Shown: one piece after another, positions 55,989-64,000 of the stretch
Layout of the letters: every line of letters starts with the position of its first letter
Position numbering within the stretch: position 1 is the stretch's first letter
Source of the DNA: Pleodorina starrii
Taxonomy: Eukaryota > Chlorophyta > Chlorophyceae > Chlamydomonadales > Volvocaceae
NCBI GenBank assembly: GCA_030267565.1
Contig: BRXU01000012.1
Span: 2,292,501 to 2,356,500 of the forward strand
DNA length: 64,000 bases
Direction of reading: 5' to 3'
Made by a program: the position numbers and the translations under genes
Notes under the pieces: generated by a model
What the model saw: the letters and a program-made list of their open reading frames with translations, nothing else
Databases searched by the model: none
Told to the model about the DNA's origin: nothing

Positions 55989-56222
55989 TCCGTTCGGGGT
56001 GCCCTGGGTGCCCTCCGTTCGGGAGGGCAGGGGACGGGGGAAGGTGGCCCAGCTCGCGGCGCGGATGGGTGACTCGCCGCCGAATGTGGTTTCGGAGCGC
56101 ATTGTGGGACGTCCCTGCATCCCCGTGGTGGCCGGATAGGGGAACTCGTGCAGCCCTCCTGCCACGGGCGCGACCTGGGCACGGTTGTTCTCCTCAAAAG
56201 AGACGGATTGCCACGCGACGTT

Positions 56223-56276
56223 TGAAACGTACGAGCGAACGATTAACGACCAGCCGACTACGGCTTGCTCGTTACA
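56223..56276. repeat. 54-bp direct repeat, copy 1
   Basis: Identical to 56413-56466: it starts TGAAACGTACGAGCGAACGA and ends GCTCGTTACA. The two copies are 190 bp apart. Confidence 0.93.
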
Positions 56277-56329
56277 TACTTCCCCCCCGAAGACCGAGCG
56301 TCCTCGCGAGGAAGATCCACAACGAATGC

Positions 56330-56466
56330 TCTTCATGAGCCACGATTGCCACCATGGGGCCGAAATGCGGAAGCGTAGGTCACCGGGCTCGAACCTAGGA
56401 CCTCGATGCCAATGAAACGTACGAGCGAACGATTAACGACCAGCCGACTACGGCTTGCTCGTTACA
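56330..56466 (-). mobile_element. tRNA-derived SINE-like sequence
   Basis: On the minus strand TAGTCGGCTGGT resembles a pol III A box (D-arm). About 45 bases later GGTTCGAGCCC fits the B box (T-arm), followed by CGGTGACCTACGC. The spacing suits a tRNA-like promoter. The surrounding sequence does not fold into an obvious intact tRNA, so a SINE head is more likely. The A-box part is also present alone in the upstream 54-bp direct repeat. Confidence 0.45.
56413..56466. repeat. 54-bp direct repeat, copy 2
   Basis: Identical to 56223-56276; contains the A-box-like part of the SINE-like sequence. Confidence 0.93.
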
Positions 56467-59400
56467 ACGTTAAAGAAAGGCGGGGTACCGGTACACGTCA
56501 TCGAGAAGCACGTGAAGCACGTGACTTTGCGGATTTTTTGTCGGAGGTTTCGGTTCCTAAGCGTTCAGCGAGTCTGGGTCTAGATTGCCTAGCTTGGTCG
56601 GAGAGTCCTCGCGCGGTCTGTACGGATGCATTGTCCGCTTCTTCGTTTTGTACTTTACCCCAGTGTGGGCTTTCAACTCAAGCAAAAAAACGTCTACGAG
56701 GTTACAAGCCGCTCGTCGTTTAAGGGTTATTATTACTTTCTCGAGCAGCGCGTAGCAGCGCCTTGTCTGGCCGTGTGTTTAACTGAGCTGGAGCGTTTGT
56801 GCTGGTGGGTTGTTTGTCATCTTTTTGATAACAAACAACCCAGTGTTTTTGTCTTTCGGGGCCCTGCTGAGGTCAAGGCCAAGCAAACTCCTGTATGCAT
56901 CGGAAGAGGAGAGCACGAGGTCCTTGGGCTCGGCTGCCGGGTCGTGCGGGGTGCGGCCCGATCAGGTGAAGGAACGAAACATGGCTGCCCGCCGCCGGCT
57001 CATAGGTGCTGCCTCTGTCGGTGAGCAAAACCTGAAACCGGTCAACGGTGTCACACACGTTGAGGCCATTGGACAGGGCCGCCCCCGACAAACCCCACTT
57101 ACGTACCCTTCAACACTGCTGCCAACTGATCCTGCCACACGCGCACCACAGGGGCCCTGTGGCACAGGGGCCAACTGATCCTGCCACACGCGCACCATAG
57201 GGTCCCTATTGGGCTCTGCCAAACGGCTCCTCCAGGGGTCCAGATGCCCCATCCAAGAGGTCATGTGCGCCCCTTGACGGATAAGCGTTGTGGGGGACGC
57301 ATGTTACCGTACCAGCCATTTTGGTTCGTACACATGTAATGCCTCAGGAGTCCAGATACTCCATGCCGGGGAGACGGCGTGGCCTGGGCGGACACCAGGA
57401 CACCAGCCCAGCGCGGCCTAAGCATCACACAGCTCCCGCTTCGGGGACCAAGAGAGGGTAGCTTATGCTAACGCAGATATCCGCAAACGGATTTTGCCAT
57501 CAGCACTCCGAACCCCGAGTAAGCGACAACACATAACCGACTCGGCCACTCGACACACACGCCAAACGTACTACCGTACTACCTGGTCACATGGCAGTCG
57601 AACGGCCCACCGACTTGCACCTCCCCGGGCCGGGAGGGTGGACTTCCCGGGGCACAGCGGGCCGTCGGTGCGGTGCCCTTCATGACACTCAGCTGCCCCA
57701 GCGGGGCCCCGGCAGCCGAAGTGCGCACGGTGCAGTCACCTGACCCGGAGTGTCGTTGAGCGGTGCCGCGGCGACGTCAGCGGGCGCCGGGCGGCAGCAA
57801 CGGGCCCACTGCCAGGGCCTCCAGCGGGCCGGCCCCCGCCCAGAAATGTGGGGAGTCGCTAGGTAGCGACGGTTACAGTGGACCGCTCGGGGGCGGCGGC
57901 AGAGAGAGCTTTGGTACCGTAGTGGCGGCGAGTACGGCGGCGAGTACGGCGGCAAATATTGCTGCCCATCGGCGGGGAGGGCTGGGATCGGCGCCGTGTT
58001 CTGTATGTCCGCCTCCTCCCGCCGGGGTCGCACAACCACGTGTCCCTGGCTGGTTTCGAGCGAGCGCGGACTGTGGCAACAGCCACCTCAAACTGGGTCT
58101 TCTACACTTGTAACAAGCAGGGGAGCTTGTTACCTCCCCTGGTAACAACCCTAACAAGCCGCTATAACTTCCCGCCCACCTCAACGGGTTTGATCAAGTG
58201 CCCGTCACTGGGTGTACAAAGGAGGGAAGCCAGCGGTCAGGGGTTTGGCGGGAAAGTAGTTCGGTTGGGTTGCGAGAGGCTCCATCCAGCTCCATCCGCT
58301 ATGAGGATTGTCAGGGTAACGCCGGAACGCTGTGCAACACCAGGGCAAGTACACCATTCGGCCCAAAGAGTTGTGCAGTCCCACTATGTACTGTAGCTGT
58401 TATCCAGCTTCTCTGTAACCCTGTAATTAATTATTTTCCCCAGGTTTGCTTCGATTGTTTGATTTTAGCTTGGTTGGCCTTGCCTAGCTTGTCAGCTGTG
58501 AAAACGGTCGACGGGTGCATTTCTTAGCCGAGAATCTTCGCGCGATTGCTGGGCGCGGGGGCGAGAGCGGACGGCCTGAATGTTGTTGGTGTTGTCCAAT
58601 ACGTGCACAGTAGTGACGCCTCTTGCATGCAATGGCCAATGCAGATAAGCCGGGACACGTGCTTGCTTCGAATCACGTTTGTAGACTTCGAAATATCTTT
58701 TGCGAACGACGGCAAACGCGCCCCCCGGTGAGCGAGAGGAGAGCAAAAGCGAGGTCATAACAGAGTTTGCCAGACACATCTGACGTACGATTTGATGACT
58801 GGTTTGATGACTGGGAGAAGCTTACCAAAGTTCACGTAGATCGCTTGCACGGAATGCACGTGGCCACGTGCCTTTGCACTCGCATTACTATTGGTCACAC
58901 TTGCGGCAATTCGCAGCAAGCCTGCAGTTAAGTAACGTTGAAACGAAATGTTGTGAGTAAATTATTGTAATGCACTGGATTTTCACGCGGCTTGGGAGCC
59001 TTGATTGTCGACCTGAGCGGTCCATCGCCAAAATACGGGGCAGCAAGCCGGTTTTTAGCTTTGTGCTCATTGAAAAACATTTGTTGCGTATTTGTTTATA
59101 ATGGTGAAGAGGATGTTGACAAATGCAAGGGTTTCGTTACGCGAAAAAGGGGGTTTAGTTATCATAAGTTCGTACCGATTTGTCCTCGTCACCAGTCGGA
59201 CAAGGTCTATCTCCTAATTGTCAAGCCTGTCACTAATGTTGCTTCGTGCTTAGCAAAGTTATAAAACAACTTACGACCGCAGTGTGTGCTTGTACAGTCA
59301 GCGCGTCACTCCTCAATTCGCGCGAACCGTCGCGTCGACGGAAGGGTCGACGGGCCGATAGTCAGGTAAGAGGGCATGTCATTTTACTGCCCTTTTCAAT

Positions 59401-60016
59401 TGACAAAAAGATTCACTTCAAACTTCTTGGCACTCTCGATAATGCTGGTGTAGTGCGAGGCGGAGTTTTCACGCCGAACCGTACGGCCAACGGTCGGTAG
59501 TGCTGAGCTGCTGACCCTGTTGCCCATTTTAAAAGATTTGATAAACGCTGCTGTGTCATTATAATGATCGTCCGCACGCGTGCAGGCCGCAGGCTTGGCG
59601 ACCGTAACGTAATACACAAAAAATCAAGTCAAATTATTACGACCGCGGCGAAGCCGGTGAACAGGTAGACCGGGAAAGATAAGTCTCATGGATAGCCATA
59701 GTCCATTCACGCCATTTGCAGCGGAAGCAAATCCTGTCACGTTCACGTAAGCGAGGCACGTAAGCAATCAAATCATTTCGTAACATGCCATGACACTAAA
59801 AGGTTTGAGGCAAAAGCCATGCTCATATTTTTGCAATATGCATGCTTGTATCATGCAGGTGTAATTCACGCTTCCGGCGCTTCCACTCTACGGGCTGGGT
59901 CAGACTCAAGCGCTTCGCTGCAAGTAAAACCTAGCACAGGGCGCAGCAGATACTCTGCTACGCAGCTGTTCGTGCGGGAGCTGCTTGTGATCGGTCGCTC
60001 GCCTCCGGTCGTGAAC
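56467..60016. other. Region without a supported gene
   Basis: Mixed composition: AT-rich at 56520-56840 and 58400-59800, GC-rich at 57560-58060. It contains a hairpin at 56806-56842 (TGGGTTGTTTGT against ACAAACAACCCA) and a 27-bp direct repeat CCAACTGATCCTGCCACACG... at 57122 and 57171. The right end should hold the bZIP-like gene's promoter and 5' UTR. No open frame shows family resemblance. Confidence 0.45.
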
Positions 60017-63000
60017 ATGGACATGGACTCTTCCTTTGCCTGTGGGGGTTGGCCCTCCATGCACCAGCCCGTAGACTGGGATTACACGGGATTTTTGCCT
60101 GATATGTTCGCGCCGCTGCAAGCCTCGAGCCCCGTGCCGCAGCAACAACAAAATCCGCAGCAACAGCAGCAGCAAACAGCTGTGAACACCACTACAATGG
60201 TGCCAGGCCCGCCCACTTATGCGACATTTCATGGGACCTGGGCTTCATCTATGCACCAGCCTGTGGACTGGGAGGTTCCCGCGATGCTGTCCGCCACGCA
60301 ACCAGCGGTCCAGCCTTTGCAAGCCGCGACGTCAAATGTTGCGACCCAACAACAGCCGGCGCCATCTGCTGTCGCTCCCGCTTCGGCGCAACCTGCATCT
60401 TCAGTGCTGGCTCCCGCAGCCACGGCAACAGGAGCAGTCGCGAAGGAGCCCGGAAGCAACAACAGCAACAAGCGCGAACGCGGAGCCCGGCGCGCCAAGT
60501 CTGCGACGCTCCGACCGCAACAACAGCAGATGCTGGATCTGCAGAAAAAGCTGGACGCGCTGCTGCAGGAGCACGCGGTGGTCGAGGCCGAAAACGAGCG
60601 CCTGAAGACGCGGCTGCGGGTGAGGCCACAGCGCGGTCGGGCACTGTCAAAGGGGCCGCGCGGTCATGGCACAAGGGTCTGATCCGGGGCATATTGGGGG
60701 CCAGGACCGGAATTCGACGGTCGCCGCTTTGTCGCAGAGTTGTTCCTTTTTTAAAAGCCGGGGTTGCGACAGCTCGCAGCCTGGTCGGCCGGACTGGTGG
60801 CTTCTTAGCGAGCTGCTTGATCCGGTACCGAGGCTTTCTGCTCTTTCCAAGGACGCACCCACCCACCTGGTGGTGGTCAAAACCCCAACCCGCCGCTTCC
60901 CTGCGCTTGTATATCCAACTGTGTCCCACAAGACCTGCACAACGGCCTGCATCGGGAATTGCCTGATTATAAAACTCTCCCCCGACCCACATCGCGACTT
61001 ACGTTTGAGCTTGGGCTCATGGGCTGCTGCTGCTGCTGCCTATGTCGCCGTCACCATCCCCCCCCATCCCCCCCCGGGCTCCGGCCTATACGTGGATAAG
61101 CCCCCATATCACTTTTTCCTCTCGCCGCGGCCGCCTGGATCAGGTCCTGGAGGCGGTCCTGCCCGTGCGGCAGCAGCAGGCTCGCTGGGCGCAGTCCGCG
61201 GCCGCCGCGGCGACGGCGCGTATCGCCGCACAGCCGACTGACCCCGTCATCGCCAGCCTGCTCGACCTGGCCACCTCGGGCCCTAGCAGCTGTGCCACCT
61301 CACCGGCGCGCGGCGAGGCTGCAACCCCCGCCTGTGCCGGCTGCGGCACTGGCGGCGTCGATGCCGCGGGCGGCGGCTGCACCGCCGACGATGCCCCGGC
61401 GGCGGCGGCGGCGCAGGGCGACAACATGGCCACCGGCAGCCCGCCGCTGGCGGCCGCACATGCCGAGCCGGCGAGTTCCTCCTGCGGCACTACCTGCACC
61501 ACCACCTCCGGCTCCCACCCGCCGGCGGCGCGCGGCTTCGGGCACCACCGCAGCTGCTCCGTCAACACCAACACACGCGGCTGCGGCGGCGGCGGCGGCG
61601 GCGCAGCGCGCACCGGCCACCATGCCCACCCCCCGCATCGCCACCACAGCCAGCACTCGCTGGGAGCCCACGGCGGCGGCGCCTCGTCGCGCGACCCGCA
61701 CAGCGACAGCCACACGCGGTGGCTGGAAGCGTGGCGCGGCTGGGTGCGCGAGGCGGCGCTGCTGCTGCAGGCGTACGATGCTCGGCCCAACGACCACTAC
61801 CTGAACCGCCTGGACGAGGCGTTCACCAAGCTCAAGTCCGAGGTGGTGTTCCTGGGACTGCGCCATCCGGAACTCGTCTGCAACATGCGTTGTGTCAACC
61901 TGGAGACGGGTGCGGAGCAGGAGTTCCCGCCCGACAACTTTTGGTCGCTGGTGGTGGCGGGCATGAAGCTGGACGCGCAACAGGTATGTGGGGAGTCAGG
62001 GAGTGATATGCTCCTTTATAGTACAACGGGTCACTGCGGACGTTGTTGATCAAGCTGCTGCAGCCGCTGAACCTCCGAAACTGTTTAGCTGTAACCCACC
62101 CATTGGGTGGGTGGGGAGCGAGGCGGCTGGCGGCGTCGGGCGCCATCGGGGGCAGGCGGCCTTTGGATCGTGTGTTATTGGGGACCCGGTATCTCATTTC
62201 ATCCTGGCGGTTCCACGAACGGAGACGGAGAGCAGCTGCAAAAGCAGCGTCTGCGATGTGGGTCGGCTTCCACCCTGCAGACTTTCGTGTGTGTCTGTGC
62301 GTGTGTGTGCGGCCCTCTCTGCCCCTCTGCACCTGCAGGTGGCCAACTGCAAGTCGGCGCTGGGACTGTACCGCGAGCGCATGTCGGTGGTGCTGGCGGA
62401 GCGGCGCTCGCTGGCGGCGCAGATGTCGACCTGTCTGACGGCGCTGCAGCTGGAGGAGGCGGACGGACGCGCGCTGCCGGGCAGTATGCGCCGGGAGCAG
62501 CTGACGTTGGATGCGGAGGAGGCGGCGTCGGCGCTGGACGCAAACGTGGCCATGGAGGGACACACCACGTCCCTGGCCAGGGTGAGGCGAGGCGAGGCGG
62601 GGCTCGAGGGCGGCGGGAGGCGGATATGGGGTTGGGGATGTGGGAGGGCCCCCAGCTGCGGGAAGACGCGGCAGGCCTGCGCCGCGTCTGTGTGCGTGTC
62701 TGCGTTTCGCTTGGGTGCCGTGGGTTTTGACGGCCCAGGAGGAGAAGCTTTGTCCCGGGAGTGCTTTGCGGGGTAGTGGTACGGGTGGTATTTTGGATGG
62801 ATCCCCTGATCCCGCAGGGGTTGCGAGCAACGCTTGTGTGTGCAGGCAGTGTGCGCGGATGGCTGTGGTCACCCCCTGGCCGCGTCGCCTCCTAGCCGCG
62901 TCGCCTCCTGGCCGCGATGTTACTTTTACTCCTCTCCGTTGTTCTTTGCCATGCCGCTCCAAGTGCCCACTCTCCTCCACTCCCCTCTGTGTGGTGTGGC

Positions 63001-63193
63001 GCAGGACCTGCTGGGCAGCAACCTCTTCTCGCGCCTGCAAGTCGCCCGCGCCTGTGTGTTGTCGTACCCCTACTTCCCTGATGCCCTGGCCATCATTACC
63101 GCCGCCGTGGGGGACGATGGCGCGGCGCCATTGAGCGTCCCCGCGCAGCCGACCAAGAGCGGCGATGCGGCGCAGCCGCAGGCGCAGTCGTGA
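60017..63193 (+). CDS. bZIP-like transcription regulator
   Basis: Four exons join in phase: 60017-60619, 61144-61983, 62339-62581 and 63005-63193, giving 624 residues. The N-terminus has a duplicated motif MHQPVDW at residues 15-21 and 79-85, then Gln-rich and Ala/Pro-rich stretches. Residues about 148-215 form a basic segment (SNKRERGARRAKS, with an N-x7-R spacing) followed by a leucine-rich coiled coil (LDLQKKLDALLQEH, AENERLKTRLR) that continues across the first intron. A long Gly/Ala/His-rich linker follows, then a conserved-looking helical C-terminal domain: WRGWVREAALLLQ, HYLNRLDEAFTKLKSEVVF, NFWSLVVAGMKLD and ALGLYRERMSVVLAERR. Similar C-termini occur in algal bZIP proteins, but I cannot name the subfamily. 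The frame is open upstream to an ATG at 59819; I prefer 60017 because the sequence after it looks coding. DNA binding is inferred. Confidence 0.78.
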
Positions 63194-63704
63194 AGGCGGC
63201 GCAGTCGTGGAGGCTCTTGGTGCGCAGCGCGCCACATCAGCGCAGTGTGCATGGGGCGGAGCTTGCGCTGCCCGAGAGGCGAATATCGCTCGCTCGGGAG
63301 AGAATTTTGCAAAGACGAAAGGGTTGGTGTATGCGGTGAGTGGAGGACGCGGCGGCGGCGGGGATACCCGCATGGAACGCTCGAGACGGATCGCCGCCGC
63401 CGCCCCTTCCACCGATTCGTTGGAATTTCAAGGTACTCACGGCCAACGCGCAACACGACCCAAGCTAGGGGCAGTCGCAAGACTGGACGGCTTGCGGACG
63501 GTTTTGTCTTTGCTTTCCGACTGATTCGTCGTATTACACGTTGCGGCCTGAGCAGCCGGACCAGCCGCGTCGCGTTGTGTTGGCAGTGTTCAAGCATCAA
63601 CGCGTCAAGCATCCATGCGTTGCAAGCACCCAGCTGCTAGGCCGTGGGAGGCCGTTTTTAGCCACGCATGTCTGTGTGAGTGGGGCCCTTCGTGGCCATC
63701 GCCG
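63194..63704. other. Gap between bZIP-like gene and the last small gene
   Basis: This 511-bp interval should hold the bZIP-like gene's 3' UTR and the promoter of the following gene. No plus-strand TGTAA is present in it. Confidence 0.4.
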
Positions 63705-63997
63705 ATGCGGATACCGAAACCCAAGTTTGGCTGGCGCTTCCGTCCGCCGGAGGGACGGCTTTTGCGCGCTGTCGCCGCCACCGCCGCCGCCGCGGCCGTC
63801 GCACTGCTTTCGAGCGGTGTCACTGCGCGCGCGCGTGTGTTTGTGCGTGTGTGCGGTGCAGCGGGAACCAACGAAAGTCTTTGCAGGACTTTGGGGCCCT
63901 ACCCTCCGGGAAAAGTTGGACGGACGTCTTGGCCGCAGCTGAAGCCCAAAAGAAGAGAGCGGCGGCGGAGTGCCCGGACGCCGCGGCGCCCGCCTAG
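63705..63997 (+). CDS. Small single-span membrane or organelle protein, unknown
   Basis: I do not recognise the family. A first exon starts at ATG 63705 with a basic, aromatic N-terminus (MRIPKPKFGWRFRPPEGR) and then an Ala-rich hydrophobic stretch (VAATAAAAAVALLSS) that could span a membrane. The last exon, 63887-63997, follows a good CTTTGCAG acceptor and encodes DFGALPSGKSWTDVLAAAEA and an Ala/Lys-rich end. Several GT donors near 63828-63844 keep phase 0; the exact one is not clear. The total is about 80-90 residues. The size and layout recall small inner-membrane or respiratory-complex subunits, but that is only a guess. Confidence 0.4.
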
Positions 63998-64000
63998 GCG

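Noticed and set aside
56806..56842. Hairpin TGGGTTGTTTGT...ACAAACAACCCA considered as a terminator or MITE
   Set aside because: It is short, has an internal mismatch, no flanking duplication, and is not next to a supported gene.

Overview
The window reads as nuclear DNA of a volvocine green alga (Chlamydomonas/Gonium/Volvox group). Coding DNA is GC-rich, genes are broken by many short introns with GTGAG/GTAAG donors and CAG acceptors, and TGTAA poly(A) signals are present. Proteins carry Ala/Gly/Gln-rich inserts. The gene content is that of a photosynthetic eukaryote: HCF136, a plastid-type sulfate-importer ATPase and a caleosin. The retroelements include tyrosine-recombinase (DIRS/Kangaroo-type) elements. 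I cannot name the species. All exon joins below were worked out by hand from splice sites, reading phase and family resemblance.

Layout. 1-9 kb: first exon of an apyrase (-), a small proline-rich probable organelle protein (+), a ubiquitin-like/ribosomal eS31 (S27a) fusion gene (-) and a seven-exon caleosin (+). 9.4-17.7 kb: two plastid genes in tandem on the minus strand, HCF136 (eight exons, complete) and a CysA/SABC-type sulfate transporter ATPase. 17.9-23.8 kb: a GTPBP1-type translational GTPase (+), sharing a very short divergent promoter with the transporter gene. 26.4-33.5 kb: a complete twelve-exon cytosolic-type threonyl-tRNA synthetase (-). 34.3-34.9 kb: a decayed Ty3/Gypsy fragment. 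35.9-45.9 kb: a TKL-type protein kinase (+) whose tenth listed intron holds a 4.26-kb (GCCCTC)n array of about 710 units. 45.9-49.9 kb: G-rich low-complexity DNA with no gene I can support. 50-56 kb: a degenerate DIRS/Kangaroo-type element with a tyrosine recombinase on the plus strand facing a reverse transcriptase/RNase H on the minus strand, the latter partly duplicated into a 1.1-kb palindrome. 56.2-56.5 kb: a tRNA-derived SINE-like piece. 60-63.2 kb: a bZIP-like regulator (+). 63.7-64 kb: a small probable membrane protein (+).

The host genes are mostly housekeeping or plastid functions and do not form one pathway, although HCF136 and the sulfate ATPase both act in the chloroplast. The most unusual features are the FUBI-like domain fused to eS31, the giant intronic hexanucleotide array, a short dispersed repeat that sits just upstream of 3' splice sites in three different genes, and the palindromic YR retroelement.
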